Notes: generated from the letters alone by a model not told the origin. A DNA stretch of 64,000 bases from Sinomonas terrae (GCF_022539255.1 NZ_JAKZBV010000001.1:496001-560000); one strand, 5' to 3'; shown: positions 7,631 to 16,766, counted from the stretch's first letter. Numbers and translations: made by a program.

Positions 7631-10603
7631 GTGGTACCAGTCATCGCCCTGCATTATGCGGTGGCGGCTGGTGCGCCCTGGATCTTCCGGCGGTGGGGCC
7701 GCGCGTCGTTCCTCATCCTCGCGGCGGTGCCCGCGCTCTCCCTCGTCTGGCTCGTATTCCAACACGGCGCGGCCTACGGGAGCGGCTTCGTCGAGACGTA
7801 CCCGTTCGTCCCGGCGCTGCACTTCGACGTCGCGTTCCGCATCGATCCGCTTGCCTGGGTCATGGAGCTGCTCGTCCTGGGCGTGGGCGCGCTAGTCCTC
7901 GCCTACTGTTCGCGGTACTTCAAGGACGACGACGACGGCCTCGGCGGATTCGGAGGCCAGCTCCTCGCGTTTGCCGGGACCATGTTCGGCCTCGTCGCTG
8001 CCGACGATCTCGTCTCTCTCTACGTCTTCTGGGAAATCACGAGCGTCCTCTCATTCCTCCTCATAGGCTTCGCGCGCACACGGCTCACGGCGCGGCGCTC
8101 CGCGGTCCAGGCGCTCATCGTGACGACGGCGGGCGGCCTCGCGATGCTCGTCGGGATCGTCCTGATCGGGACGGCGGCCGGCACTTACCGCATCTCCGAG
8201 ATCCTCGCCAGGGCGGATCAATTGACGACGGCGCCCGGCACCTCGGGCGTGATCGCGGCGGGGGCGCTCTTGCTCCTCGTGGGCGCGTTGAGCAAGTCGG
8301 CGCTCGTCCCGTTCCATTTCTGGCTGCCTGCCGCGATGGCCGCACCGGCTCCGGTCTCGGCGTACCTGCACGCCGCCGCGATGGTCAAGGCAGGGGTCTA
8401 CCTCGTGGCGAGGCTCGCGCCCGGCTTTGCGGACACGCCGTTCTGGCGGCCGGTCGTCCTCGGCCTGGGAGCGGCCACCCTTCTCGTCGGCGGCTACCGC
8501 GCCTTGCGCCAGACTGACATCAAGCTGCTCCTCGCGTTCGGCACGGTGAGCCAGCTCGGGTTCATGGTCGCCGTCGTCGGCCTCGGCACGCCCGAAGCGA
8601 CGCTCGCGGGGCTCGCACTCGTCGTCGCCCACGCCCTGTTCAAGGCGGCGCTCTTCCTGATCGTCGGGATCGTCGACCACCAGACGGGAACGCGCGACAT
8701 CCGCCAGCTCTCCGGCCTCTACCGCCACGCCCCACGGCTCACGGTCCTTGCGGTGCTCGCCGCGGCGTCCATGGCCGGGCTCCCGCTCTTCGGCGGCTTT
8801 GTCGCGAAGGAGAGCATCTTCGCGGCATTCACCGAGGCGTTCGGGGCGCACGGTCCCCTCTCGGCACTTGCGGGAGTCGCCGTGCTCGCGGCGCTTGTCG
8901 TTGGTTCCGCCCTCACCGTGGCGTACAGCGCGCGTTTTGTGTGGGGCACGTTCGCACGCAAGCCAGGTCTCCCTGACACTCACTTCAAGCCCGTCACCGC
9001 GCTGTTCGTCGCGGCGCCGCTGATTCTCGCAGTGCTCGGGCTCGTGTACGGGGTGTGGCCGGCCGCCGTCGATGCCTGGGTGAGCCCGTACGCGCACGCC
9101 GCGAGCCACCTCTCGGCCTGGCATGGCTTCGAACTGCCGCTCGCCCTGTCTGCTGCCGCGTGGGCCGGCGGTGCCCTGCTGTTCTGGGCGCGCGAGCCTG
9201 TCTACCGGCTCCAGGTCGCGCTCTCGGGACTGCCCGACGCCGAACGGGCCTACCGGGGCCTCGTCGGTGCCGTCGACGACGCTGCGATCTGGGTGACGGG
9301 CCGCACCCAGCGCGGTTCGCTCTTCTTCTACCTCGCAGTCATCCTCTCGGTCGCGACGCTCCTGCCGCTCGTCGTCATGCTCTTCACCCGCCCTGCCATT
9401 CCAAGCGGTACCTACTTCGTCGACCCGAAATCGCCGCTGCAGGCGGTCATCGGCGTCGGGATTGTGATCGGGGCGCTCGCCGCCGTCCGGGCCAACAAAC
9501 GCTTCCTCGCTGTCCTCATGGTCTCCGTGACGGGCTACGGGATCGCACTCATCTTCGCGCTGCAGGGTGCGCCGGATCTCGCCATGACCCAGCTGCTTGT
9601 CGAGACGATCGTGCTCGTCGCGTTCGTGCTCGGCATGCGCCGGCTGCCAGCGCAGCTGCGCGGGCGAACCGGCGGGGCCTACCGCGTGACGCGTGTGATC
9701 ATCGCCGTGCTGTTCGGCGCGGTCATCGTGTTCGCGGGGATGTTCGCCATGGGGGCGCGGACGGACGCGCCGATCTCGCTCCGGTTCCCCGAACTCGCCT
9801 ACACCGAGGGCGGCGGGAACAACATCGTCAATGTCACGCTCGTCGACATCCGCGCATGGGACACCTTCGGCGAGATCTCAGTCCTCGTCCTCGCAGCCAC
9901 GGGCATCGCGAGCCTCATCTTCATCAGCCACCGCGGGCGCCGACCCGGACCCACGCACGAGGTGGAGACGGGGAGCATCGGGCGCGTCCGCGGCGTCGAC
10001 CCCACTTCGCGCGGCGGTGCGGAGCTCGCTGTTGCCCGGACGTTTGCCTCAGTCGAGCGCGATGCCTGGCTCGTGGCCGGCCGGACCCTCGCTCCCGAAC
10101 GGCGATCCATCATCTTCGAGGTCATCACCCGGCTCGTGTTCCACAGCATGGTGCTCTTCTCGCTCTATCTCCTCATCGCGGGCCACAACGCGCCGGGGGG
10201 CGGGTTCGCGGGCGGACTCATCGCCGGCATCGCCCTGACGATCCGCTACCTCGCAGGGGGACGGTTCGAGCTGCACGAGGCCGCGCCGTTCAACCCTGGC
10301 ATCCTCCTCGGCGCCGGGCTCGCGACGGCGGCGCTCTCTGCCGCGGTTCCCCTGCTGGTGGGCGGCCAGATCCTCCAGAGCGCGATCATCACCCTGTGGC
10401 TCCCCGTCTTCGGCGATGTGAAGTTCGTGACGTCGACGATCTTCGACGTCGGCGTGTACCTCATCGTCGTCGCCCTCGTGATCGACGTCCTGCGCAGCCT
10501 CGGCTCGCGGATTGACGAGCAGCTCGAGGACCAGGCGCACACCGAGGCTGCGCACGACCTCCGGAACCTGAGTGAGCGCGAGCAGGAGAGGGAGCGCGCA
10601 TGA
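7631..10603 (+). CDS. mrpA: Na+/H+ antiporter subunit A fused to subunit B (MrpAB)
   Basis: A 990-aa polytopic protein. Residues about 1-640 form the NuoL-like proton channel, with FWEITSVLSFLLIGF and the LSKSALVPFHFWLPAAMAAP region. A DUF4040/MrpB-N section follows at about 600-780. The last ~150 residues are an MnhB domain (VFHSMVLFSLYLLIAGHNAPGG). No separate mrpB follows, so the A and B functions are fused as in many actinobacteria. It starts the operon from a GTG, with GGAGG at 7620-7624 as ribosome site. The complex exports Na+ in exchange for protons at the cell membrane. Confidence 0.95.
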   Translation: MVPVIALHYAVAAGAPWIFRRWGRASFLILAAVPALSLVWLVFQHGAAYGSGFVETYPFVPALHFDVAFRIDPLAWVMELLVLGVGALVLAYCSRYFKDDDDGLGGFGGQLLAFAGTMFGLVAADDLVSLYVFWEITSVLSFLLIGFARTRLTARRSAVQALIVTTAGGLAMLVGIVLIGTAAGTYRISEILARADQLTTAPGTSGVIAAGALLLLVGALSKSALVPFHFWLPAAMAAPAPVSAYLHAAAMVKAGVYLVARLAPGFADTPFWRPVVLGLGAATLLVGGYRALRQTDIKLLLAFGTVSQLGFMVAVVGLGTPEATLAGLALVVAHALFKAALFLIVGIVDHQTGTRDIRQLSGLYRHAPRLTVLAVLAAASMAGLPLFGGFVAKESIFAAFTEAFGAHGPLSALAGVAVLAALVVGSALTVAYSARFVWGTFARKPGLPDTHFKPVTALFVAAPLILAVLGLVYGVWPAAVDAWVSPYAHAASHLSAWHGFELPLALSAAAWAGGALLFWAREPVYRLQVALSGLPDAERAYRGLVGAVDDAAIWVTGRTQRGSLFFYLAVILSVATLLPLVVMLFTRPAIPSGTYFVDPKSPLQAVIGVGIVIGALAAVRANKRFLAVLMVSVTGYGIALIFALQGAPDLAMTQLLVETIVLVAFVLGMRRLPAQLRGRTGGAYRVTRVIIAVLFGAVIVFAGMFAMGARTDAPISLRFPELAYTEGGGNNIVNVTLVDIRAWDTFGEISVLVLAATGIASLIFISHRGRRPGPTHEVETGSIGRVRGVDPTSRGGAELAVARTFASVERDAWLVAGRTLAPERRSIIFEVITRLVFHSMVLFSLYLLIAGHNAPGGGFAGGLIAGIALTIRYLAGGRFELHEAAPFNPGILLGAGLATAALSAAVPLLVGGQILQSAIITLWLPVFGDVKFVTSTIFDVGVYLIVVALVIDVLRSLGSRIDEQLEDQAHTEAAHDLRNLSEREQERERA

Positions 10604-11157
10604 ACCCCAACGTGACCCTGCTCATCATTTCCGGCGTGCTCTTCGCGTGCGGGATCTACCTCGTGCTCGAGCGGAGCCTCACGCGTGTGCTCCTCGGCCT
10701 CATGATGCTGACGAACGGCGCCAACCTCCTGCTCCTCACGACCTGCGGCTATGCGGGCCTCGCGCCGATCTTCGCCAAGGGCACGGACCCACGGGCCTAC
10801 ACGGATCCGCTCCCTGAGGCGTTCGTGCTGACCTCGATCGTCATCTCGTTCGCGGTGACGGGCTTCATGCTCGCCCTCGTCTACCGGACGTGGCAGCTCG
10901 GCCGCGGTGACGAGGTCGCCGACGACCTCGAGGACCGGCGCGTCGCGGCCCAGACCGGCTCGCAGCCGGAGGAGGACGCGATCCTCCCGGAGGACGTGAG
11001 CGAGTTCATGGACCGCGAGGAGGCGGCGGCAGCGGATCGGGCCGCGGTCCATAGCGCGCGCCAGAAGGTCATGGCGCGAGAGGCGGCCGTGCCGCTGGGC
11101 GCGGCTCATGATCCAGCACCCGACGGCGTAGCCCGCGACGGGGAGGACGCCGAGTGA
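10600..11157 (+). CDS. mrpC: Na+/H+ antiporter subunit C
   Basis: NuoK-like subunit: three membrane helices in residues 1-110, with GIYLVLERSLTRVLLGLMML. MrpC is normally about 115 aa. Here 185 aa, because of a charged hydrophilic C-terminal tail (about 110-185, rich in D/E/A) that should face the cytoplasm. It overlaps mrpA and mrpD by 4 nt each. Confidence 0.94.
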   Translation: MNPNVTLLIISGVLFACGIYLVLERSLTRVLLGLMMLTNGANLLLLTTCGYAGLAPIFAKGTDPRAYTDPLPEAFVLTSIVISFAVTGFMLALVYRTWQLGRGDEVADDLEDRRVAAQTGSQPEEDAILPEDVSEFMDREEAAAADRAAVHSARQKVMAREAAVPLGAAHDPAPDGVARDGEDAE

Positions 11158-12734
11158 ATCTGGCCAGCCTGGCGCCGCTCGCCGTCGTCCTCCCCCTCTT
11201 CGGCGCGGCGGTGACGTTCGTGCTCCTGCGGCAGGAGCGCGCCCAGCGGATCGTGAGCATCGGCGTCGTCGCGCTCACCCTAGCGCTCGAGGTGACGCTG
11301 CTCGTCTCGGTGTGGGGCGGTGGGACCGTCGCGGTGCCGATCGGGGAGTGGGTTCCCCCGTGGGGCATCACGCTCGTCGTTGACCAGTTCTCCTCGCTCA
11401 TGCTCGTGATTTCGAGCTCGGTGAGCCTCGCCGTCCTCATCTACGCGGTGTCCCAGGGCATTGCCGACGGCGACAAGGACGGCCCGATCTCCGTCTTCCA
11501 CCCGAGCTTCCTCATCCTCATAGCGGGGGTCTCCGACGCGTTCCTCGCGGGCGACCTCTTCAACCTGTACGTCGGCTTCGAGATGCTCCTCACCGCGAGC
11601 TATGTCCTCCTCACCCTCGGCGGCACGACGGCGAGGATCCGCGCCGGGGTGACGTACGTCGTCGTCAGTGTGGTCTCGTCACTCCTGTTCCTCATCGCGA
11701 TCGGGATGGTCTACGCCGCGACGGGCACCGTGAATATGGCCGACCTCGCGGTCAAGCTTGGGCACCTGAGCCCGGGCATGCAGCTACTCCTGCACGTCAT
11801 GCTGCTCCTCGGGTTCGGGATCAAGGCCGCCGTTTTCCCCCTCTCGTTCTGGCTGCCGGACTCGTATCCCACCGCTCCCGCGCCGGTCACCGCGGTGTTC
11901 GCCGGCTTGCTCACGAAGGTGGGCGTGTACGCGATGGTGCGTACCGAGACGCTCCTGTTCCCCGAGGACCAGCTCAACGCGCCTCTCATGGTGGTCGCGC
12001 TCCTCACCATGGTCGTGGGCATTCTGGGCGCGCTCGCGCAGACGGACATCAAGCGCCTTCTGTCCTTCACCCTCGTGAGCCACATCGGGTACATGGTGTT
12101 CGGGCTTGCCATGAGTTCCGTGATCGGTCTCGCGTCCACGGTGTTCTACGTCATGCACCACATCACGGTGCAGACTTCCCTGTTCCTCGTCGCCGGGCTC
12201 ATCGAACGCCGCGCGGGATCCGCCTCGATCGACCGGCTCGGCGGCCTCGCGAAGCTGTCCCCGCTGCTCGCCCTCCTCTATATCCTGCCAGCGATGAACC
12301 TCGCAGGCATCCCTCCGCTTTCCGGCTTCCTCGGGAAACTCGGTCTCATCCAGGCTGGCGTCGCGCTCGGCACCCCGCTCGCGCTCGCCGTCGTCGTCGC
12401 TGGCGTTGCGGTGAGCCTTCTGACGCTCCTTGCGCTCGCGCGCGTGTGGGCGCGCGCCTTCTGGCGGACGCCGGACGACGCCGAGAATCCCGACCGCGCG
12501 CTCCTCGCCCCCGCGCACGCCGGTTCGATGCCCCGCGCCATGGTCGGCGCGACGACGGGGCTTGTGGCCCTCGGCCTCCTGTTGACGGTTTTCGCGGGCC
12601 CGCTCTTCAGCGTGAGCCAGCAGGCCGCGAACGACATGCTCAACCGCACGCCGTACATCACGGCTGTGCTGGGACAGCAGGCGGCGCAGGAGGCCGCGCA
12701 TCAGGCTGCGGAGGCGGGGGTGGCGCAGCCATGA
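11154..12734 (+). CDS. mrpD: Na+/H+ antiporter subunit D
   Basis: A 526-aa NuoN/NuoM-like proton-conducting subunit with about 14 helices. Motifs: FNLYVGFEMLLTASYVLLTL (ion-path glutamate) and GIKAAVFPLSFWLPDSYPTA (conserved lysine). It partners MrpA in proton and sodium transfer. GTG start overlapping mrpC; its stop overlaps the mrpE ATG. Confidence 0.95.
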   Translation: MNLASLAPLAVVLPLFGAAVTFVLLRQERAQRIVSIGVVALTLALEVTLLVSVWGGGTVAVPIGEWVPPWGITLVVDQFSSLMLVISSSVSLAVLIYAVSQGIADGDKDGPISVFHPSFLILIAGVSDAFLAGDLFNLYVGFEMLLTASYVLLTLGGTTARIRAGVTYVVVSVVSSLLFLIAIGMVYAATGTVNMADLAVKLGHLSPGMQLLLHVMLLLGFGIKAAVFPLSFWLPDSYPTAPAPVTAVFAGLLTKVGVYAMVRTETLLFPEDQLNAPLMVVALLTMVVGILGALAQTDIKRLLSFTLVSHIGYMVFGLAMSSVIGLASTVFYVMHHITVQTSLFLVAGLIERRAGSASIDRLGGLAKLSPLLALLYILPAMNLAGIPPLSGFLGKLGLIQAGVALGTPLALAVVVAGVAVSLLTLLALARVWARAFWRTPDDAENPDRALLAPAHAGSMPRAMVGATTGLVALGLLLTVFAGPLFSVSQQAANDMLNRTPYITAVLGQQAAQEAAHQAAEAGVAQP

Positions 12735-13357
12735 GCCCGGTTCGTCGCATCTCGCTTCGCACGGAGCTGCCTCTGCTGGCGTGGCTCGTGATCGTCTGGG
12801 GTGCCCTGTGGCAGGACTTCAGCGTCGGGAACCTCGTGTTCGGGCTCGTGCTGGCCCTGCTGGTAACCCGGTTCCTGTATCTGCCGCCTGTTGAGCTCAA
12901 CGGCCGATTCAACGTGTTCCATGCCCTGCGCTTCGCGTTCGTCTTCGTCTGGCACATCATCGACGCGAGTCTGAGGCTGCTGCTGCTCGCCCTCGTGGCG
13001 GGACCGAAGGCGAGCAGCGCCATCGTCGCCGTGCCCCTGCGGAGCCACAGCGATCTCATGGTCACCGCCACGGGCCACGTGATCTCGCTCATTCCCGGGT
13101 CCCTCATCGTGGACGTGGACCGCGCCAATGCGACGCTGTATGTCCACGGAATCGATGTTCCGGACGCCGCAGCCGCCGAGAAGCTGCGCCGCTCCGTGCT
13201 TGCCGCCGAGGCAGAACTCATCCGGATCATGGGGTCGCAGGAGGACCTGAAGGCGCTGCGGGACGAGGAGGCGATGCTCGTGTCGGGGCGGGGTCCGTCG
13301 GGAACAGACTCGTCGGGGCCCGGCTCCTCCTCCGCTGGAAGGCGGTCCGACTCGTGA
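12731..13357 (+). CDS. mrpE: Na+/H+ antiporter subunit E
   Basis: A 208-aa MnhE-family protein. Two N-terminal helices are followed by a cytoplasmic domain with HVISLIPGSLIVDVD, a family signature. The ATG at 12731 overlaps the mrpD stop; the open frame extends further upstream, but only inside mrpD, so the overlap start is preferred. A Ser/Gly-rich tail of about 25 residues follows the domain. Confidence 0.93.
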   Translation: MSPVRRISLRTELPLLAWLVIVWGALWQDFSVGNLVFGLVLALLVTRFLYLPPVELNGRFNVFHALRFAFVFVWHIIDASLRLLLLALVAGPKASSAIVAVPLRSHSDLMVTATGHVISLIPGSLIVDVDRANATLYVHGIDVPDAAAAEKLRRSVLAAEAELIRIMGSQEDLKALRDEEAMLVSGRGPSGTDSSGPGSSSAGRRSDS

Positions 13358-13626
13358 CGTTCCTCGACGGAAGTGTTCTCGCGTGCGGCGTGCTGCTCGC
13401 GCTCGCTGCGCTCGGTGCCGTCGTCCGGATGATCAAGGGGCCCGCGCTTCTCGATCGCGTGCTCGCGGCGGACGTGCTGCTCGTGGTCCTCGCGTCCGGC
13501 CTCATCGTCAATATGGCGGTCAGCAGGAACACCAACAATCTCGCCCTCGTCGTGGCGATCACGCTGATCGGCTTCGTCGGCTCGGTGACCGTGGCACGGT
13601 TCGTGCAGGACCGGAGGCGGCCATGA
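13354..13626 (+). CDS. mrpF: Na+/H+ antiporter subunit F
   Basis: A 90-aa MnhF-family protein with three helices and the GPALLDRVLAADV loop conserved in the family. GTG start overlapping mrpE; its stop overlaps mrpG. Confidence 0.93.
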   Translation: MTFLDGSVLACGVLLALAALGAVVRMIKGPALLDRVLAADVLLVVLASGLIVNMAVSRNTNNLALVVAITLIGFVGSVTVARFVQDRRRP

Positions 13627-13991
13627 ACTCCAATTCGATCGTCGACGTCGTGGCTGGCGTGCTCATGGTGCTAGGTGCGCTCATGTCGCTTGGCGCGGCT
13701 GTCGGCCTCCTTCGCTTCCCCGACCTGCTCACCCGGATGCACGCCGCAACGAAGCCCCAGGTGCTCGGGTCGCTGCTCCTGCTGACGGCGCTCGGGCTTG
13801 AGCTGCGTTCGTGGGCGCTCGTGCCGCTCCTTGTCGTCGCGTGGATCTTCCAACTGCTGACCGTCCCGGTGTCTGCGCACATGGTGGGGAGAGCCGGCTA
13901 CCGGACCAAGCACGTCGACAAGGCGCGCCTCACCGTCGACGAGCTCGACGACGTCGTCGCGCGTGTCGAGCGGGCCGACGACGACGCGTAG
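13623..13991 (+). CDS. mrpG: Na+/H+ antiporter subunit G
   Basis: A 122-aa MnhG-family protein with LLRFPDLLTRMHAATKPQVL, the family signature, and three helices. It ends the Mrp operon. The ATG at 13623 overlaps the mrpF stop; the longer in-frame extension lies inside mrpF and is rejected. Confidence 0.93.
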   Translation: MNSNSIVDVVAGVLMVLGALMSLGAAVGLLRFPDLLTRMHAATKPQVLGSLLLLTALGLELRSWALVPLLVVAWIFQLLTVPVSAHMVGRAGYRTKHVDKARLTVDELDDVVARVERADDDA

Positions 13992-14007
13992 GTCCCGGGA
14001 GGCGGGC

Positions 14008-14310
14008 CTCCCCAGTTTCTGTGGCCGGTTTCCCCAGTTAGTGTGGCCGGCTTCCCCAGCTCTTTGGCTGGTTTCGTGCCGGCTTCCCCAGTTCTGTGGC
14101 CGGTTTCGTGCCGGCTTCCCCAGTTCTGTGACCAGCTTCCCCAGTTTCCGCTCCGGCTTCCCCAACTTCTGCGCCGATGACGACGCCGCGGGCCCGGTTT
14201 TCCGCGGCTGACGGCCTTTACTCGAGCGAGTAGTTGGGGAGGACGGCGGAGAACCTGGGGAGGACGGCGGGGGAGTTGGGGAGGACGGCGGAGAATCTGG
14301 GGAGGCCGGT
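14008..14310. repeat. Inverted array of ~21-bp CCCCAG units, left of the AbiEi/DUF559 gene
   Basis: Seven forward copies of (T/C)TCCCCA(G/A)(T/C)T start near 14008, 14030, 14052, 14084, 14116, 14134 and 14157. Four reverse copies (TGGGGAGG) follow near 14234, 14255, 14277 and 14297, spaced 21-23 bp. The two halves could fold on each other. They occupy nearly all of the gap between mrpG and the next gene; no gene is supported here. Part of it may act as the mrp terminator. Confidence 0.85.
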
Positions 14311-14399
14311 ACGGAGCCCAGAAAGATCTCTCAGCCAACTTATCCACATAGCTAGGCTCCGGCGTCGTCCGGGCATGGTGAGGTTGGCACGATGGCTTG

Positions 14400-15248
14400 A
14401 TGGCCGACGTTTTCGAGGTGCTCAGACGATGGGGCGGCGTCGCACGCCGCGGCGACCTCTTCAAGGACGGGATCACGCGGATGGAGGTGGAGGCTGCCCT
14501 GACAGCCGGCACGCTGGTGCGACCGCGGCGCGGTATCTACGCGGTGCCCGATGCCGACCCACTCCTCGTGCGATGTGCGGCCACTAGCTCTCGGCTCACC
14601 TGCGCATCGGCGGCGCGACATCACGGCTTCTGGGTGCTCCGGGAGCCGGACGAGGTCCACATCCTGAGGACGGATGGCCGGTACGACTCAGGACGAGCCG
14701 TCGTTCACCGACAGTCGTGGTGGCCACCCGAACCGCGAAGCCATGTGGCTTCTCGCGCCGACGTGCTGCTCCATGCGCTCCGGTGCCTTCCAGAACTCGA
14801 AGCGTTGGTGATGGTTGAGTCTGCCGTGCAACAGGGGTTCTCGCTTGACTTCCTTCTGGAACGACTTCAAGGACGGCGGAATGGGCCAGCCCGGAGAGTA
14901 TTGGAAGCCGTCGAACCCGGTGCTGACTCCCTCCTCGAGACTCTCGCGAGGGAGCAGTTTCGGCGGGCCGGCCTGAGCGTTCAGACACAGGTCCAGGTAG
15001 AAGGGGTTGGCTGGATGGATGTGCTCGTCGAGGGCTTCGTCGACGTGGAGACCGATGGACAAGTCCACAACGAACCTCTCCAGCGCGCGAAGGATTACCG
15101 ACGCGATCGGGCGGCGCAGCTTCGGGGATACGAAGTACTGCGTTACACGTACAGCGACATCGTCGAACGTCCTGAGGCGATGGTGGCAGAGGTGCGTGAA
15201 GTGGTTGCGAGGCGCCGGGCCCTCGGCGGACTCACAGCCGTCGGATGA
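14400..15248 (+). CDS. AbiEi-type winged-helix protein with C-terminal DUF559 nuclease-like domain
   Basis: A 282-aa cytoplasmic protein. Residues about 1-55 match the type IV toxin-antitoxin AbiEi antitoxin winged helix (EVLRRWGGVARRGDLFKDG ... LVRPRRGIYAVPDAD). The C-terminal ~110 residues form a DUF559/Vsr-like restriction-endonuclease fold: LARE then GWMDVLVEGFVDVETDG and the AQLRGYEVLRYTYSDI segment. Such two-domain proteins are common in actinobacteria and their role is unproven. No AbiEii-like nucleotidyltransferase toxin lies next to it, so it is an orphan. TTG at 14397 is an alternative start one codon earlier. Inverted 21-bp arrays bracket the gene on both sides. Confidence 0.82.
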   Translation: MADVFEVLRRWGGVARRGDLFKDGITRMEVEAALTAGTLVRPRRGIYAVPDADPLLVRCAATSSRLTCASAARHHGFWVLREPDEVHILRTDGRYDSGRAVVHRQSWWPPEPRSHVASRADVLLHALRCLPELEALVMVESAVQQGFSLDFLLERLQGRRNGPARRVLEAVEPGADSLLETLAREQFRRAGLSVQTQVQVEGVGWMDVLVEGFVDVETDGQVHNEPLQRAKDYRRDRAAQLRGYEVLRYTYSDIVERPEAMVAEVREVVARRRALGGLTAVG

Positions 15249-15261
15249 GTCCGCGTCGTCG

Positions 15262-15600
15262 CCGAGTTCCCCAGCTTTCGGCGCCGTCTTGCCCAGCTTC
15301 TAAGCCGAACTCCCCAAGATCATCGGCGGGCTCCCCAACAGCTGACCCGAATTCCCCAGCTACTCATCCGACCTCCCCAACTTCAAGGCCGACGACGCCG
15401 CGCGTTCCCGAGAAGTCCCGGTCGCGAACGGTTGGGGCCAGCCAAAGGGTGGGGATTCCGGCGCGGAACGTGGGGAGCCCGGTTCGAGAGGTGGGGAAGC
15501 CGGTTCGAGAGGTGGGGGATCCGGCGTGGAAGGTGGGGAAGCCGGTTCGAGAAGTGGGGAGCCCGGTGCGTCCAAAGGCGAGTGGGGAGCCGGGCCCGGG
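15262..15600. repeat. Inverted array of ~21-bp CCCCAG units, right of the AbiEi/DUF559 gene
   Basis: Six forward copies (TTCCCCAG/CTCCCCAA) recur every 21-22 bp from about 15267 to 15373. Seven reverse copies (GTGGGGA) recur almost exactly every 21 bp from about 15450 to 15581, with a unit such as GTGGGGAAGCCGGTTCGAGA. The array fills the gap between the DUF559 gene and DUF4235. The 21-bp period equals seven codons and leaves long open frames on both strands, but none has a gene-like start or family. Confidence 0.88.
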
Positions 15601-15662
15601 AGCGGCGACGCCAGCCCGAGACCCGGCTCCAGCCCTAGCCCCGGCCCGGCCCGGCTCCAGCC

Positions 15663-15923
15663 CTAGACCTTCTCGGGCGAGTTGTTGAAGCGCGCAACCG
15701 CCTTCTGCGTGTACCGCTGAGTGAACACCTGCACCACGGCGCCGACGGCCGATGCGACGAGCGCGAACACGAGTGTGTCGCGGAGGCTGGCCTCGAGGTT
15801 TGTGGGGTCCTTCGGCGGCTTGTGCCCCGTCCCCTTCTCCCAAGCCTTGTCAAGGACCTTCGTCGCCACGAAGCCGGCTCCGATGCCGATTACCGTCCCG
15901 AGCATTTTGATGACCACAGTCAC
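15663..15923 (-). CDS. DUF4235 domain protein
   Basis: An 86-aa protein with an N-terminal helix (MLGTVIGIGAGFVATKVLDKAWEK), a GHKPPKDPTN linker and a second hydrophobic helix (VFALVASAVGAVVQVF), which is the DUF4235 layout. It is probably membrane-associated. Function unknown. Confidence 0.88.
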   Translation of the reverse strand: MTVVIKMLGTVIGIGAGFVATKVLDKAWEKGTGHKPPKDPTNLEASLRDTLVFALVASAVGAVVQVFTQRYTQKAVARFNNSPEKV

Positions 15924-16011
15924 GTCCGTCTCTCCTTCGCGTTCGGTACAGTTCCGCAGCTAGCCAGAGCTTTCCCGCTCAGCCTAGCGGTAGACTGGCT
16001 CCACTTCATAC

Positions 16012-16118
16012 GACAGGGGAGCGCCGTGCCGCCGGGCCAACCGGGGGCAGAGGGCGCTGAGAGTGCGGACCACCGCAGACCCTCGAACCTGCTCCGGCTA
16101 ATACCGGCGAAGGGAGTC
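16012..16118 (+). promoter_or_regulatory. TPP (THI-box) riboswitch controlling ykoEDC
   Basis: The conserved THI elements appear in order: ACAGGGGAGC at 16013, CTGAGAG at 16057-16063, GACCCTCGAACCTG at 16078-16091, and CCGGCTAATACCGGCGAAGG at 16094-16113. Between aptamer and start codon, CCCCT (16144-16148) can pair with AGGGG (16158-16162), which is part of the ribosome site of ykoE. No U-tract terminator is seen, so translational control by hiding the Shine-Dalgarno is the likely mechanism: thiamine pyrophosphate lowers importer synthesis. Confidence 0.95.
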
Positions 16119-16171
16119 GAGTTCTCAGGCAGTCGCACTGCCGCCCCTCCTGATCCCAGGGGGAGAAAACT

Positions 16172-16765
16172 ATGAGCACCACCATCAAGAAGCGCACCGC
16201 ATCCTGGCGGGTCGTAGACATCGTCGTCGCCGCCGTCGTGTCCGTGGCGTGCGGCGTCATCTTCTGGCTGTGGGACCAGGCTTACGCCGGGGTCGAAGTC
16301 GCCACTGCCGCCTTCGCACCCCTCAGCGGCCTCTACTCGGGCGGTTGGCTGCTGGCCGGCGTCCTGGGCGGCCTCATCATCCGGAAACCGGGGGCGGCAC
16401 TGTTCTGCGAGATCCTCGCGGCCGTCGTCGAGGCGCTCCTCGGCTCCCAGTTCGGCGTCACGGTCCTCCTTTCGGGCCTCGTCCAAGGCCTTGGGGCCGA
16501 GGTCGCGTTCGCGATCTTCGCGTACCGCCGTTGGAACCTGGGCGTCGCGCTGCTGGCCGGTGGCCTGTCCGGCCTGGCTCTCGGCGTGAGTGAGGTCATC
16601 CAGTTCTTCCCGGCCTGGGAGTTCGGCTGGCAGGTCGCGTACACGGTGTTCGCCGTGATCTCGGGCATTGTGATCGCAGGCCTCCTGAGCTGGCTCGCGG
16701 TCAAGGCGCTCGCGAAGACGGGAGCCCTTTCCGCCTTCGCATCGGGGCGCGCCGCGGACGTCTGA
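16172..16765 (+). CDS. ykoE: Thiamine-precursor ECF transporter S component
   Basis: A 197-aa membrane protein with about six helices, of the YkoE family (SGLYSGGWLLAGVLGGLIIRKPG; SGLVQGLGAEVAFAIFAYRRW). YkoE is the substrate-binding unit for hydroxymethylpyrimidine or thiamine precursors in the YkoEDC importer, placed here by family plus the upstream TPP riboswitch. The ATG follows GGGGGAG at a normal distance. Confidence 0.93.
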   Translation: MSTTIKKRTASWRVVDIVVAAVVSVACGVIFWLWDQAYAGVEVATAAFAPLSGLYSGGWLLAGVLGGLIIRKPGAALFCEILAAVVEALLGSQFGVTVLLSGLVQGLGAEVAFAIFAYRRWNLGVALLAGGLSGLALGVSEVIQFFPAWEFGWQVAYTVFAVISGIVIAGLLSWLAVKALAKTGALSAFASGRAADV

Positions 16766-16766
16766 G

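Noticed and set aside
13671..14512. Long minus-strand frames through the left array with heptapeptide-like LGKP/RRPPQ repeats
   Set aside because: They arise from the 21-bp period of the array and overlap mrpG antisense; no plausible start or family.
14008..15600. CRISPR arrays flanking the DUF559 gene
   Set aside because: The repeated core is only ~8-10 bp with a 21-bp period and both orientations occur in each gap; not CRISPR geometry.
15245..15688. Plus-strand frame with VGKPVREVG repeats after the DUF559 gene, and its minus-strand counterpart
   Set aside because: Open frame is a by-product of 21-bp repeats; both strands are open and neither has a ribosome site or homologue.
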